A stretch of 64,000 nucleotides of DNA from Aliivibrio sp. S4MY1 (GCF_028765545.1 NZ_JARACP010000001.1:310001-374000); one strand, 5' to 3'. Shown: positions 49,329 through 61,889, numbered from the stretch's first letter. Notes: generated from the sequence alone by a model not told the origin. Numbers and translations: made by a program.

Positions 49329-50864
49329 ATGACTATTCATATTAAAAATAATGTTAACTGGGTTGGCCAACGTGATTGGGAAGTGTCTTACTTCCATGGT
49401 ACTGAATTTAAAATGACCAAAGGCACAAGCTATAACAGTTATCTTATCCAAGAAGAAAAAACAGTACTTATTGATACGGTGGACCATCGTTTTAGCCACC
49501 AGTTTATTCAGAATTTAGAAATGGAAATTGATCTTGCTAGCATTGATTACATCGTAATTAACCATGCAGAAGAAGATCACGCAGGTGCGCTTTCTGCGTT
49601 AATGGAAAAGATCCCTGGAACGCCAATTTATTGCACTGAAAACGCGATTGATTCAATTGTTGGTCACCATCATCACCCTGAATGGAATTTTAATCCAATT
49701 AAAACGGGCGATGCGTTAGATATAGGTAATGGCAAGCAATTGATTTTTGTAGAAGCGCCGATGCTGCACTGGCCAGACAGCATGATGACGTACTTAACCG
49801 GTGATGCAATTTTGTTTAGTAATGATGCATTTGGTCAACACTATTGTGATGAGCGTTTGTTTAATGACGAAGTAGATCAAACGGAATTGATGGATCAATG
49901 TTTACGTTACTACGCCAATATTCTTACGCCATTTAGTGCTCTGGTTACCGCTAAAATTAAAGAAGTATTAAGCTTCAATTTACCTGTCGATATGATCGCA
50001 ACTTCTCACGGTTGTGTATGGAGAGATAATCCAACTCAAATCATTCATCAATATTTAGAGTGGGCTGATAATTATCAAGAAGATCGTATTACTATTTTCT
50101 ACGATTCTATGTCAAACAACACTCGAATGATGGCTGATGCGATTGCTCAAGGTATTCATGATATTGACCCTGCTGTTTCGGTCAAAGTATTCAATGTTTC
50201 TCGCCAAGATAAGAATGACATTTTAACCAGTGTGTTCCGTTCAAAAGGGATCCTCGTTGGCTCATCAACCATGAATAACGTGATGATGCCTAAAATTGCG
50301 GGCATGTTAGAAGAAATTACAGGCCTTCGATTTAGAGCGAAAAAAGCAGGTGCATTTGGCAGTTACGGTTGGAATGGTGGCGCTGTTGATCGAATTCATT
50401 CTCGCTTAACTGATGCTGGCTTTGAAACCGCGGTGGGTCTAAAAGCGAAATGGCGTCCAGATGGTAAAGCAATGCAGTTATGTCGAGAGCATGGGCAATT
50501 TATTGCAAAACAGTGGGCACTAAAACCACTAACCACCACGTTTAATACTATTAATGTAGAAAAAAAAGAACAAACAACAAAAGTCATTGAACCAACGGTG
50601 GCTAAAGAAGTAACAGCCCAAGAGCCAGTCGTCATGATTGAACCTGCTGTTGAATTAGTAGCAAACAATACAGAAGTCGGAGCTACCGGAGAAAGCAGCG
50701 CTACACAGTGCATGTTATGTACAGTATGTAACTGGGTATACGATCCTGCTCTTGGTGAGCCAAATCAAGGCGTAGAGCCTAATACGCCTTGGGAAGAAGT
50801 ACCTGATTATTTCTTATGCCCTGAGTGTCATCTTGGTAAAGACGTATTTGTTGAAATTAAGTAG
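49329..50864 (+). CDS. norV: NorV, anaerobic nitric oxide reductase flavorubredoxin
   Basis: NorV reduces NO to nitrous oxide in the cytoplasm without oxygen. Domains in order: metallo-beta-lactamase-like diiron domain (HAEEDHAG ligands, about 1-250), flavodoxin domain ([21 protein letters not shown], about 255-395), a long Val/Glu/Thr-rich linker (about 400-455), and rubredoxin ([10 protein letters not shown] and [11 protein letters not shown]). At 511 residues it is longer than the roughly 480 of E. coli, mainly because of the linker. Electrons come from NorW, 11 bases downstream. Confidence 0.97.
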   Translation: MTIHIKNNVNWVGQRDWEVSYFHGTEFKMTKGTSYNSYLIQEEKTVLIDTVDHRFSHQFIQNLEMEIDLASIDYIVINHAEEDHAGALSALMEKIPGTPIYCTENAIDSIVGHHHHPEWNFNPIKTGDALDIGNGKQLIFVEAPMLHWPDSMMTYLTGDAILFSNDAFGQHYCDERLFNDEVDQTELMDQCLRYYANILTPFSALVTAKIKEVLSFNLPVDMIATSHGCVWRDNPTQIIHQYLEWADNYQEDRITIFYDSMSNNTRMMADAIAQGIHDIDPAVSVKVFNVSRQDKNDILTSVFRSKGILVGSSTMNNVMMPKIAGMLEEITGLRFRAKKAGAFGSYGWNGGAVDRIHSRLTDAGFETAVGLKAKWRPDGKAMQLCREHGQFIAKQWALKPLTTTFNTINVEKKEQTTKVIEPTVAKEVTAQEPVVMIEPAVELVANNTEVGATGESSATQCMLCTVCNWVYDPALGEPNQGVEPNTPWEEVPDYFLCPECHLGKDVFVEIK

Positions 50865-50875
50865 TTGGAGGATAA

Positions 50876-52024
50876 ATGATGAGTTTACCTATCGTTATTA
50901 TTGGTAGCGGTTTTGCCTCTTACCAATTAATTAAAACCATTCGTCGAACTAACAGTGATTGCTCAATTCATGTGTTTACGAATGACAGTGGTGATGACTA
51001 TAACAAGCCAGATTTGAGCCACGTATTTTCAAAACAGCAAAATCCAGAGGAGGTAGTTACATTATCTGGAGGGGATTTTGCTGAGCAATACAACGTCATT
51101 CTACATAGGCACACTTTGGTTGAGTCGATAGATACTGAGAATCAAGCCATTATTGCAAATGGTGAGCAATATGCTTATGGAAAATTGGTATTAGCGACAG
51201 GGTCTCAAACGTTTATTCCACCTTTTCACGGTGATGGGTGTGAAGATATTCTGACATTAAATAGCCTAAAAGAGTTTGCTGGTATTCAACAAAAAGTATT
51301 GGAGTCTAAAAAAGTACTTGTTGTTGGTGGTGGTTTAATAGGTACAGAGCTCGCAATGGATTTAGCAAATGCAGGAAAAATGGTGACCTTGGTTGAACCA
51401 AACAGCCATTTACTGGCCAATATGATCCCTGATTTTATTTCACTGCCACTTGAAAAAGCATGCAGAGAAAAAGGGGTTACCGTTACTTTGTCGGACTGCG
51501 TGCAAGCGATTAATAAACAAGATAATGGGTATCGAGTAACAACAACGAATGGTCAATCGTACTTAGTGGATTGTGTGATATCAGCTGCTGGCCTAAAACC
51601 AAATACGAACCTAGCAAGAGAGGCGAATATTATGGTTAATCGAGGGATTATTGTTGACTCAATACTGCAAACGTCAGCAAATAATGTCTATGCATTAGGT
51701 GACTGTGCCGAAATAGAAGGCAAGGTAATGGCCTACCTACAACCTATCTTATTAAGTGCGAATGCGTTGGCAAAAACCTTATTAGGAAATGAGACGATAC
51801 TTGAATTACCAAATATGATGGTGAAGGTGAAAACTCCCCATTATCCAATACAGCTTGCGGGTAATACATCAGTCGACATTGAACGTTGGGCTGTTGATAT
51901 TGATGCGCAAGGGCTATGTGCTAAAGCTTACAATGCCAATAATCAGTTAACTGGATTTGTGGTAACCAATGAATTAGTTAAGAACGCATTTCCTTTATTT
52001 AGAGAGATACATAATACGAAATAA
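50876..52024 (+). CDS. norW: NorW, NADH:flavorubredoxin reductase
   Basis: An FAD/NAD oxidoreductase of 382 residues that reduces NorV's rubredoxin. FAD-binding [19 protein letters not shown] is at the N terminus, NAD-binding [18 protein letters not shown] is near residue 145, and the second FAD motif is [18 protein letters not shown] precedes two tandem ATG codons (50876 and 50879), and either may be used. Second gene of the operon. Confidence 0.95.
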   Translation: MMSLPIVIIGSGFASYQLIKTIRRTNSDCSIHVFTNDSGDDYNKPDLSHVFSKQQNPEEVVTLSGGDFAEQYNVILHRHTLVESIDTENQAIIANGEQYAYGKLVLATGSQTFIPPFHGDGCEDILTLNSLKEFAGIQQKVLESKKVLVVGGGLIGTELAMDLANAGKMVTLVEPNSHLLANMIPDFISLPLEKACREKGVTVTLSDCVQAINKQDNGYRVTTTNGQSYLVDCVISAAGLKPNTNLAREANIMVNRGIIVDSILQTSANNVYALGDCAEIEGKVMAYLQPILLSANALAKTLLGNETILELPNMMVKVKTPHYPIQLAGNTSVDIERWAVDIDAQGLCAKAYNANNQLTGFVVTNELVKNAFPLFREIHNTK

Positions 52025-52037
52025 TGAGAGGTGAGCT

Positions 52038-52811
52038 ATGACAGAAATTCCACATGGATTAATTAAAGGGGTTGTCCTTCGTCGTTATGACTGGACTGAG
52101 CGTTTATTCAGTTTATTTGTCGAAGCGCCAATTAGTGCTTATCAAGCGGGACAATTCACTAAATTAGCACTACCTGATGGGCATGGTGATTGGGTAAGAA
52201 GAGCTTATTCCATAGTAAACAACCCAAAGCAGACGGAAGGGCACCAACAGATGGAATTTCTGATCATTGCGGATGAAAGCGGGGAGTTATCTCCTCGCCT
52301 TAAAGCGCTTAATTCTGGAGATGAAATTTTTGTTGGTAAAGAAGCTTCAGGGTTTATGACTATTGGTGAGTTACCTCAAGGTGTAGAGGATTTATGGTTA
52401 TTATCGACAGGAACGGCAATAGGGCCCTTTATCTCTATATTGGAAACGCCGTTATTGGAAGAACAATTTAAAAATATTGTGTTAGTTCATGCAGTAAGAA
52501 CGCAATCTGAGTTGATTTATCAAGAGAGAATCCAACAACTATTTAATAGATATAACAAGAGGTTTCATTATGTACCAATTGTTTCTAGAGAACATGTCAC
52601 CAGAACTTTATGTGGACGAATCCCGACTTTATTGCTCAACAGAGAAATCGAGATCCGAGCCCAATGTCAGCTTAGTAAAGCGCATAGTTTCTTGTACCTC
52701 TGCGGCAACCCTAACATGGTTAAAGATACATCTGATGCACTAAAAGAGTTAGGTTTTAACAAACATCTTCGTCGTAAATTAGGGCAGTTTAGTTCTGAAA
52801 ATTATTGGTAA
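52038..52811 (+). CDS. fpr: Ferredoxin/flavodoxin-NADP reductase (Fpr-type)
   Basis: A 257-residue flavoprotein. The FAD-binding RRAYSIVN motif is followed by the pyridine nucleotide region LLSTGTAIGPFISIL and YLCGNPNMV, with C-terminal GQFSSENYW, as in Fpr. It starts only 13 bases after norW and is likely co-transcribed, which would put an NADPH-linked reductase under NorR control. A separate housekeeping fpr may exist elsewhere. Confidence 0.88.
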   Translation: MTEIPHGLIKGVVLRRYDWTERLFSLFVEAPISAYQAGQFTKLALPDGHGDWVRRAYSIVNNPKQTEGHQQMEFLIIADESGELSPRLKALNSGDEIFVGKEASGFMTIGELPQGVEDLWLLSTGTAIGPFISILETPLLEEQFKNIVLVHAVRTQSELIYQERIQQLFNRYNKRFHYVPIVSREHVTRTLCGRIPTLLLNREIEIRAQCQLSKAHSFLYLCGNPNMVKDTSDALKELGFNKHLRRKLGQFSSENYW

Positions 52812-52858
52812 TCATCAATAAAAAAAATGACAAGAATAAATTATTTGGAGAAATTATT

Positions 52859-53194
52859 ATGAGCCATTTACGTATTCCAAAAAATTGGACAATTCAACGT
52901 TCTACCCCATTTTTTACAAAAGATAATGTGCCAGATGCATTACTCACTCATCATAATACGGCTGCCGAGGTGTTTGGCCAGTTATGTGTAATGGAAGGTG
53001 TCGTCACTTATTATGGCTTTGCCAATGCAGAAGCAACAGAGCCTGAAATTAAAGTGGTTATTAATGCTGGGCAGTTTGCTACAAGTCCACCGCAGTATTG
53101 GCATCGCATCGAGTTAAGTGATGATGCTCAATTCAATATCAATTTTTGGTCAGATAGAGATAAAACAGGCAAGAAAATGTTCAATGCTAAATAA
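52859..53194 (+). CDS. yeaR: YeaR-like protein (DUF1971)
   Basis: A small cupin-like protein of 111 residues related to E. coli YeaR, whose gene is induced by nitrate and nitric oxide. Conserved parts are RSTPFFTKDNVPDALL, GVVTYYGFANAEATEPE, AGQFATSPPQYWHRIEL and FNINFW. ATG 52859 has GGAG at nine bases. The longer frame to 52805 overlaps fpr and has no site. It lies 47 bases after fpr, probably in the same transcript, though no terminator or clear separate promoter was seen. Confidence 0.88.
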   Translation: MSHLRIPKNWTIQRSTPFFTKDNVPDALLTHHNTAAEVFGQLCVMEGVVTYYGFANAEATEPEIKVVINAGQFATSPPQYWHRIELSDDAQFNINFWSDRDKTGKKMFNAK

Positions 53195-53255
53195 TTTACG
53201 TCTCTTTACTTTGCATTTATGGCATAGTAGGCGAAATTATTAAGCGAGAAGTAAG

Positions 53256-53528
53256 ATGACAGATCAACAAGACGATTTCATGACCGAAGAAACACTGATT
53301 GAAACTGTAAAAAATCAAATTGAAGATGGTAGCCCAATCGCGGTAAAAGAAACATTAATGCGTCTAGTGATGACGGGTAATCCGCGTGAAGAAGCGATTG
53401 AAATGATGGCGTGTGCACTTGCTATTGAAGTGTTTGATGTAATGAAGAATGGCGCAGAGTTTAATCAAAAGCGTTATAAAGAAAATCTAGAATCATTACC
53501 TGATATGAGCTTTATGGGTGATGAGTAA
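53256..53528 (+). CDS. Uncharacterised small acidic protein
   Basis: A 90-residue acidic helical protein (MTDQQDDFMTEETLIETVKN, PREEAIEMMACALAIEVFDVMK). GAGAAGTAAG precedes the ATG. The composition and codon use look like a real cytoplasmic protein, but I do not recognise the family. It is followed by a strong terminator and is convergent with the small lipoprotein gene. Confidence 0.72.
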   Translation: MTDQQDDFMTEETLIETVKNQIEDGSPIAVKETLMRLVMTGNPREEAIEMMACALAIEVFDVMKNGAEFNQKRYKENLESLPDMSFMGDE

Positions 53529-53569
53529 TCTCAATATTAAAGGGCTGTAATTGTCTTTGGTGTTGAAAT

Positions 53570-53608
53570 AAAAAAAGCCTGATAGTGTTGAAGCTATCAG
53601 GCCTTTTT
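53570..53608. terminator. Bidirectional terminator
   Basis: GCCTGATAG/CTATCAGGC stem with an 8-base loop, an A run on the left and a T run on the right. It separates the small acidic protein gene from the small lipoprotein gene. Confidence 0.87.
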
Positions 53609-53623
53609 GTATAAGGTAATACG

Positions 53624-53797
53624 TTAATCAGCACACCCGATTTCACCGGTTAACATACAGTTTTGTTGTTGTTTTTCTTGGTTTTTATAGTGCTCATTAG
53701 TTAATTCTGTAGAGTTAATGTCGGCTCTGTCAGCTGGAGCGCAAGCACTTAACAGGAGTACGCTAGCAATCCCTACTGCTTTAATCATAGTATTCAT
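53624..53797 (-). CDS. Small 57-residue lipoprotein
   Basis: A minus-strand frame encodes MNTMIKAVGIASVLLLSAC as a lipoprotein signal (lipobox LSAC, Cys19), then about 38 polar residues ending NCMLTGEIGCAD. Two further cysteines (47 and 55) could form a disulfide. AAGG lies nine bases before the ATG, and a terminator follows the stop by 16 bases. Function unknown. It resembles the entericidin-size class of tiny lipoproteins only in size. Confidence 0.72.
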   Translation of the reverse strand: MNTMIKAVGIASVLLLSACAPADRADINSTELTNEHYKNQEKQQQNCMLTGEIGCAD

Positions 53798-53899
53798 AAT
53801 GATGCCTTTATTTTTATAATTGATGTAATCAGTCTAATTTAAAAAGCACCAAACAGGTAGCATAAATTAACGATTTTATTACATATTAACCGATTGTTT

Positions 53900-54520
53900 T
53901 TAAAGTGATACTTCTTTCCATGTCCCATGCTCTACATCTTTAATGGTCCAATCGCCCATTGAGTAGCGAATTAAACGCAATGTAGGAAAACCAATATGTG
54001 CTGTCATGCGGCGCACTTGGCGATTACGGCCTTCAATAATCGTTATCGCAATCCACGTGGTTGGAATGGCCGCTCGAAATCGAACAGGAGGGTTGCGTTC
54101 CCATACGTCAGGCTCTGCCATTACTTCCACTTTTGCTGGCAGTGTCATACCATCTTTTAGCTCTACACCTTGGCGAAGTTTCTCTAAATCTTCTTCAGTA
54201 GGAGCGCCTTCAACTTGTACCCAATAGGTTTTTGGTGATTTAGATTCTGGCTGAGTTAATCGCGCTTGTAGGACACCATCATTGGTCAAGATTAATAAAC
54301 CTTCGCTATCGCGATCAAGGCGACCAGCAGCATAAACATCTTTTACTGAAATAAAATCTGCGAGCGTTTGGCGATGTTGGTCATCAGTAAATTGACTCAA
54401 TACATCAAAAGGTTTATTAAAGATAAGGACTTTACGATCTTTTGGTGCAGGGCGTGGTTTTTGAGCCGTTTTTTTCTTAAAGGCTGGTTTTTTCCAATTA
54501 GGGGAACGCTTGAATGTCAT
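53900..54520 (-). CDS. rluE: RluE, 23S rRNA pseudouridine-2457 synthase
   Basis: A RsuA-family pseudouridine synthase of 206 residues without the S4 domain. It has the catalytic Asp in [19 protein letters not shown], the basic N-terminal extension [21 protein letters not shown], and the C-terminal [22 protein letters not shown]. This short form and its divergent position next to icd, as in E. coli, point to RluE rather than RluB or RluF. Confidence 0.92.
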   Translation of the reverse strand: MTFKRSPNWKKPAFKKKTAQKPRPAPKDRKVLIFNKPFDVLSQFTDDQHRQTLADFISVKDVYAAGRLDRDSEGLLILTNDGVLQARLTQPESKSPKTYWVQVEGAPTEEDLEKLRQGVELKDGMTLPAKVEVMAEPDVWERNPPVRFRAAIPTTWIAITIIEGRNRQVRRMTAHIGFPTLRLIRYSMGDWTIKDVEHGTWKEVSL

Positions 54521-54690
54521 GTTAACTACCTTGCAAAATTGTAAAGCTTTTGTGGCGTTTAGTTTTAAAGTTCGCCGCTTTTCGCTATAGTACGCGCGTG
54601 AAACAAGAGACTAATAAAAATAAAGTCGGTAAATTACAAAGCCTATTATACGTTTTGTTATGGGTTTTGTGGATTAAATAGGGAAATTAA

Positions 54691-56919
<2,229 letters not shown>

Positions 56920-56956
56920 TTCATCGATTACATATAAATAGTCGGTAGATAAAATA

Positions 56957-56989
56957 AAGCCTTGAGGTAGTGATACCTCAAGGCTTTTT
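56957..56989 (+). terminator. Terminator of icd
   Basis: AAGCCTTGAGGTA/TACCTCAAGGCTT 13-bp perfect stem with GTGA loop, then T's. Confidence 0.9.
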
Positions 56990-57032
56990 CTATTTAACCG
57001 CTAGGGCGATCAGCTATTTACTACGATTGGTA

Positions 57033-58550
57033 TTAAATACTGGTATTGTAATAATTACGTTTTGGGCAAGAGGAGATAATTTCTGCCCGATTAAATGAAA
57101 TAACCTCTTCTAGAACAACGTCAAACCCCCATAGACGGTGAAGGTGCTTCATTACTTCTTCATGGCCTTTATCTAAAGGGATCCGGTTATGTGGAATATG
57201 ACGAAGAATTAACGATCTATCCCCACGAATATCAACATTCCACACCTGAATATTGGGTTCAAGATTACTTAAGTTATATTGAGCTGCTAACTTCTCTCTT
57301 ATTTCACGATAACCAGTTTCATCGTGAATCGCATTAACCTCAATATGTTTATTTTTATCATTATCTAAAATAGAAAATAACTTAAATTCACGTATGAGTT
57401 TAGGAGATAAATATTGGCTAATAAAGCTCTCATCTTTGAAGTTATGCATTGCAAAGTGGACTGCATCAAGCCAATCACTACCTGCTAAATCAGGAAACCA
57501 TTCTTTGTCTTCATCGGTAGGTTCTTCACAAATTCGACGAATGTCCTGGAACATAGCAAAACCAAGAGCGTAAGGGTTGATACCATTGTAATAAGGGCTG
57601 TTATAGCTAGGTTGAGCGACGACATTGGTATGGCTGTGTAAGAACTCGAGAATAAACTTTTCAGATACTAAGCCTTCATCATAAAGATGGTTAAGAATCG
57701 TATAGTGCCAAAACGTTGCCCAGCCCTCATTCATGACTTGTGTTTGTTTTTGTGGGTAAAAATATTGACTTATCTTTCGAATAATACGAACCACTTCTCG
57801 TTGCCATGATTCCAGAAGAGGCGCGTGTTTTTCAATAAAATAAAGAATGTTTTCTTGTGGTTCAGAAGGGAAGCGGCTCTTCTCTTCAGTGCTTTCTTCT
57901 TTGGCTTTTGGTACGGTTCGCCATAGGTCATTTACTTGAGATTGAAGATAGGCTTCTCTGTCTTCTTGGCGAATTTTTTCTTCTGCAATTGAGATTTTTT
58001 CTGGGCGCTTGTATCTATCGACTCCATAATTCATCAAAGCGTGACAAGAATCGAGGATCTTTTCGACTTCATCAACCCCATACTTTTCTTCGCATTTAGT
58101 GAGATATTGTTGAGCAAAAAGTAAATAATCGACAATGGAACTCGCATCTGTCCATGTTTGAAAAAGGTAGTTGCCTTTAAAAAAAGAATTATGGCCATAA
58201 CAGGCGTGAGCCATGACTAAGGCTTGCATTGTGATGGTATTTTCTTCCATTAAATAAGCGATGCAGGGGGATGAGTTGATCACTATTTCATAGGCTAATC
58301 CCATCTGGCCATGTTTGTAGTTTTGTTCTGTTTGAATGAATTTTTTACCAAAAGACCAGTGGTGGTAGTTAATCGGCATACCGACACTAGAATAAGCATC
58401 CATCATTTGCTCGGCAGTAATGATCTCAATTTGGTTTGGATAGGTATCCAAGCGATAATGCTCAGCTACACGTTTAATCTCTACATGATATTGTTCTAGC
58501 ATTTGAAAGGTCCAATCTGGCCCATCAGGTAGCTTCGTTGTCCTTTTCAT
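57033..58550 (-). CDS. ycgB: YcgB, SpoVR family protein
   Basis: A 505-residue SpoVR-type protein: WTFQMLEQYHVEIKRVAEHYRLDTYPNQIEII, HACYGHNSFFKGNYLF, NEGWATFWHYTILN and NPYALGFAMFQDIRRICE are landmarks. In enterobacteria it belongs to the RpoS-dependent stress group with yeaGH. Biochemical role is unknown. It is the last gene of a three-gene operon, nine bases after yeaH. Confidence 0.93.
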   Translation of the reverse strand: MKRTTKLPDGPDWTFQMLEQYHVEIKRVAEHYRLDTYPNQIEIITAEQMMDAYSSVGMPINYHHWSFGKKFIQTEQNYKHGQMGLAYEIVINSSPCIAYLMEENTITMQALVMAHACYGHNSFFKGNYLFQTWTDASSIVDYLLFAQQYLTKCEEKYGVDEVEKILDSCHALMNYGVDRYKRPEKISIAEEKIRQEDREAYLQSQVNDLWRTVPKAKEESTEEKSRFPSEPQENILYFIEKHAPLLESWQREVVRIIRKISQYFYPQKQTQVMNEGWATFWHYTILNHLYDEGLVSEKFILEFLHSHTNVVAQPSYNSPYYNGINPYALGFAMFQDIRRICEEPTDEDKEWFPDLAGSDWLDAVHFAMHNFKDESFISQYLSPKLIREFKLFSILDNDKNKHIEVNAIHDETGYREIREKLAAQYNLSNLEPNIQVWNVDIRGDRSLILRHIPHNRIPLDKGHEEVMKHLHRLWGFDVVLEEVISFNRAEIISSCPKRNYYNTSI

Positions 58551-58559
58551 TTTCGCCTC

Positions 58560-59828
58560 CTAAGCCAGTTGTTTTTGAAACAGCTCTCTAAATATTGGAT
58601 AGATATCTTCAATTGAACGAATGTTTTTCATGGCGAAGTTATCGAACCCTTGTGTTACTTTTTCGTACTCGGTCCAGAGAGTTTGATGATGACGTTTGGT
58701 GATCTCAATATAAGAGTAGTACTGACAGGTAGGTAAAATAGAAGCAGTCAGTAGTTCTTTACATTTTGGTGAGTCATCGGCCCAGTTATCGCCATCTGAC
58801 GCTTGAGCGGCATAGATGTTCCATTCGTTATTTGGGAAGCGCTCAGCAACAATTTCTTTCATTAGTCTAAGTGCGCTTGAAACCATGGTTCCGCCCGTTT
58901 CTTGAGAGTAAAAAAAGTCATGCTCATTAACTTCTTTTGCTTGGGTGTGATGGCGTATAAAAACCACTTCTACATTTTCATAAGTACGGGTAAGGAACAG
59001 ATAAAGGAGTACATAGAAACGTTTTGCGATGTCTTTGGTTGCTTGATCCATTGAGCCTGAGACATCCATTAAACAAAACATCACAGCTTGGCTTGATGGT
59101 ATGGGTGTTCTTTCGTAGTTTTTATAACGTAAATCAAAAGAGTCGATATAGGGAACGTGTTTGATCTTCTCCCGTAAGGCCTCTATTTCTTCCTGCATTT
59201 TTCGAATAGCAAGTGGGCGGCTAGGCTCGCTGGTTTTAATGTTGTCTAGCTCTTGCTCTAATTCATTTAGCAGTCTTTTTTTTCCTGCGGTCATCGCAGT
59301 ACGTCGAGCAAGAGATTGCTGTAATGAACGAACAATATCGATATTAGAAGGAACCCCAGCGGTTTGATAACCTGCTCGGTGTGTTTCCCATTCAGTTATT
59401 TTTTGAACTTGATTTTTCTCAAGATTAGGTAATTCAAGCTCTTCAAATAGAATGTCTAAGTACTCATCTTTTGAGATCTGAAAACTAAATTCATCCTCAC
59501 CTTCGCCATCCGCACTAGCATCTCCAGCGCCTGCACCTCCACCATTACCTCCTTGTGGTCGTTCAATTTTGTCGCCTTTAATAAATTGATCATTACCAGG
59601 AAGAACTCGTTCACGAATGCCTCCTTGCCCTTGATGAAAAACTGGCTCAGAAATATCCCCTTTAGGGATCGAAATGCTTTCACCGCTTTCAGTATTGGTT
59701 ACTGAACGTTGATTTACAGCATCGGAAACCGCACGTTTAATTTGGTCTTTGTGGCGACGAATAAAACGCTGTCTATTGACGGTGCTTTTCTTTTTGCCAT
59801 TTAACCTTCGGTCAATAAATTGAGCCAT
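58560..59828 (-). CDS. yeaH: YeaH, DUF444 von Willebrand-type protein
   Basis: A 422-residue protein with a basic N terminus ([23 protein letters not shown]), a Gly-rich linker ([23 protein letters not shown]), and a C-terminal VWA-like domain with the MIDAS motif [15 protein letters not shown]. It is the partner of YeaG and YcgB in stress and stationary-phase survival. It lies 126 bases after yeaG. Confidence 0.93.
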   Translation of the reverse strand: MAQFIDRRLNGKKKSTVNRQRFIRRHKDQIKRAVSDAVNQRSVTNTESGESISIPKGDISEPVFHQGQGGIRERVLPGNDQFIKGDKIERPQGGNGGGAGAGDASADGEGEDEFSFQISKDEYLDILFEELELPNLEKNQVQKITEWETHRAGYQTAGVPSNIDIVRSLQQSLARRTAMTAGKKRLLNELEQELDNIKTSEPSRPLAIRKMQEEIEALREKIKHVPYIDSFDLRYKNYERTPIPSSQAVMFCLMDVSGSMDQATKDIAKRFYVLLYLFLTRTYENVEVVFIRHHTQAKEVNEHDFFYSQETGGTMVSSALRLMKEIVAERFPNNEWNIYAAQASDGDNWADDSPKCKELLTASILPTCQYYSYIEITKRHHQTLWTEYEKVTQGFDNFAMKNIRSIEDIYPIFRELFQKQLA

Positions 59829-59954
59829 AATATTGCCCTCCTAATTCATACCACCTCAATTAAGTCTTAACCTATTTATATAGACATCAACTTAGTCAAA
59901 ATGTTACTGATTCAGCCCATAGAGATGATGGGCTGCAACGTCCTGTTATATTAA

Positions 59955-61889
59955 TTATGACGATTTTCGAACTCGTAAATACCACTCAGCTAATAGACGG
60001 ACTTGTTTTTTGGTGTAGCCTTTTTCCATCATACGAGCCACGAAGTCATCGTGTTTTTTCTGATCGTCAGTGGAGGTTTTTCCATTAAAGGAGATGACAG
60101 GAAGTAAATCCTCGGTGTTTGAGAACATTTTCTTCTCGATAACGACACGCAGTTTTTCGTAGCTTGTCCAGGTTGGATTTTGTCCATTATTATTGGCTTT
60201 AGCACGAAGTACAAAGTTGACGATTTCATTCCTAAAATCTTTCGGGTTGCTTATTCCTGCTGTTTTTTCAATTTTTTCTAGCTCATCATTGAGGGCTGAA
60301 CGGTCAAACAGTTGTCCCGTTTCAGGATCTCGATATTCTTGGTCTTGAATCCAAAAATCGGCATAGGTGACATAACGGTCAAAAATGTTTTGTCCGTACT
60401 CAGAGTAAGACTCTAGGTAAGCGGTTTGAATCTCTTTACCAATAAACTCTACGTATTTAGGGACTAAGAAACTTTTAACGAACTCTGTGTATTTATCAGC
60501 AATATCTTGAGCAAATTGCTCTCGTTCAATTTGTTGTTCAATAACATAAAACAGATGAACGGGGTTTGCTGCGACTTCGGTTTGGTCGAAGTTAAATACA
60601 CGCGAAAGGATCTTAAAGGCAAATCGTGTTGAAAGCCCAGACATTCCTTCATCAACTCCAGCAAAGTCACGATATTCTTGATAGCTTTTGGCTTTTGGAT
60701 CGGTGTCTTTTAAGGTTTCACCATCATAAACGCGCATTTTAGAGAACAGTGAAGAGTTTTCGGGATCTTTGAGACGAGACAGTATTGAGAACTGAGCTAA
60801 AATATCCAAAGTGCTTGGTGAGCAAGGCGCATGGGATAGCTCACTGTGTTCCAATAGCTTTTGATAGATTTTCATTTCTTCAGATACACGTAAACAATAA
60901 GGGACTTTTACGATGTAAACCCTATCTAAAAAGGCTTCATTGTTTTTGTTATTTCTGAACGTTTGCCATTCTGATTCATTCGAGTGGGCTAAAATCATGC
61001 CGTCAAAAGGCAGAGCGGATAATCCTTCTGTACCGTTGAAGTTACCTTCTTGGGTTGCTGTTAGTAGAGGATGAAGCACTTTGATTGGTGCTTTAAACAT
61101 CTCTACAAATTCCATTAAGCCTTGGTTGGCTTTACATAGGGATCCTGAATAACTATAAGCGTCAGGATCATCTTGGGCAAAATGCTCTAATTGACGAATA
61201 TCTACTTTACCAACAAGAGAGGAGATATCTTGATTGTTCTCATCCCCCGGTTCTGTTTTTGCTATCCCTATTTGGTCGAGAATTGATGGATGTACTTTAA
61301 TGACTTTAAATTTGGTTATGTCTCCACCAAATTCATGTAATCTTTTTGCTGCCCATGGAGACATAATCGAACGTAGGTTGCGAGGCTCGATGCCGTATTC
61401 TTTTTTTAGTAATTCACCATCTTCTGTTACATCAAACAAACAGAAAGGGTGATCGTTAACAGGGCTTCGTTCTCCATTGGCACTTAATACATAAATAGGT
61501 AATTTTTGCATTAGGCTTTTTAATTTTTCAGCAAGTGAAGACTTACCGCCACCTACGGGTCCTAATAGGTAGAGCACTTGTTTGCGCTCTTCAAGACCTT
61601 GCGCGGCATGCTTAAGATAAGAAACAATTTGTTCAATTGGCTCTTCCATCCCGTAGAAGTCTTTAAAGGTTTCATAGCGAGAAATAACTCGGTTAGAAAA
61701 AATACGACTAAGCTGAGGATCAAGTGCAGTGTCTATGACTTCAGGTTCGCCAATAGCCATAAGGAGTCTCTCTGCTGCATTGGCATAAGCACTTTTGTCA
61801 TTACTACATAGGGACAAGAAATCTTGCAGTGAAATCTCTTCATCTTTTGCCGCTTCATAACGGGCTTGATAGTGGTCAAAAATACTCAT
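59955..61889 (-). CDS. yeaG: YeaG, PrkA-type protein kinase
   Basis: A 644-residue AAA+/kinase protein starting MSIFDHYQARYEAAKDEEISLQDFL. The Walker A motif LLGPVGGGKSSLAEKL is near residue 107, with downstream PrkA-specific segments (LSALPFDGMILAHSNESEWQTFR, GLSTRFAFKILSRVFNFD). ATG 61889 has AGAGGA at seven bases; ATG 61895 abuts the binding site and is less likely. First gene of yeaG-yeaH-ycgB, an operon tied to nutrient stress in E. coli. Confidence 0.94.
   Translation of the reverse strand: MSIFDHYQARYEAAKDEEISLQDFLSLCSNDKSAYANAAERLLMAIGEPEVIDTALDPQLSRIFSNRVISRYETFKDFYGMEEPIEQIVSYLKHAAQGLEERKQVLYLLGPVGGGKSSLAEKLKSLMQKLPIYVLSANGERSPVNDHPFCLFDVTEDGELLKKEYGIEPRNLRSIMSPWAAKRLHEFGGDITKFKVIKVHPSILDQIGIAKTEPGDENNQDISSLVGKVDIRQLEHFAQDDPDAYSYSGSLCKANQGLMEFVEMFKAPIKVLHPLLTATQEGNFNGTEGLSALPFDGMILAHSNESEWQTFRNNKNNEAFLDRVYIVKVPYCLRVSEEMKIYQKLLEHSELSHAPCSPSTLDILAQFSILSRLKDPENSSLFSKMRVYDGETLKDTDPKAKSYQEYRDFAGVDEGMSGLSTRFAFKILSRVFNFDQTEVAANPVHLFYVIEQQIEREQFAQDIADKYTEFVKSFLVPKYVEFIGKEIQTAYLESYSEYGQNIFDRYVTYADFWIQDQEYRDPETGQLFDRSALNDELEKIEKTAGISNPKDFRNEIVNFVLRAKANNNGQNPTWTSYEKLRVVIEKKMFSNTEDLLPVISFNGKTSTDDQKKHDDFVARMMEKGYTKKQVRLLAEWYLRVRKSS

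Noticed and set aside
50396-50713. 105-codon leftward frame
   Set aside because: Antisense shadow of the norV linker and flavodoxin region.
61578-61811. 77-codon rightward frame opposite yeaG
   Set aside because: Antisense to the conserved N terminus and P-loop region of yeaG.
57033-61889. yeaG-yeaH-ycgB considered as a novel kinase-VWA system
   Set aside because: It is a well-known widespread stress operon with standard gene order, so it was annotated but not scored as novel.
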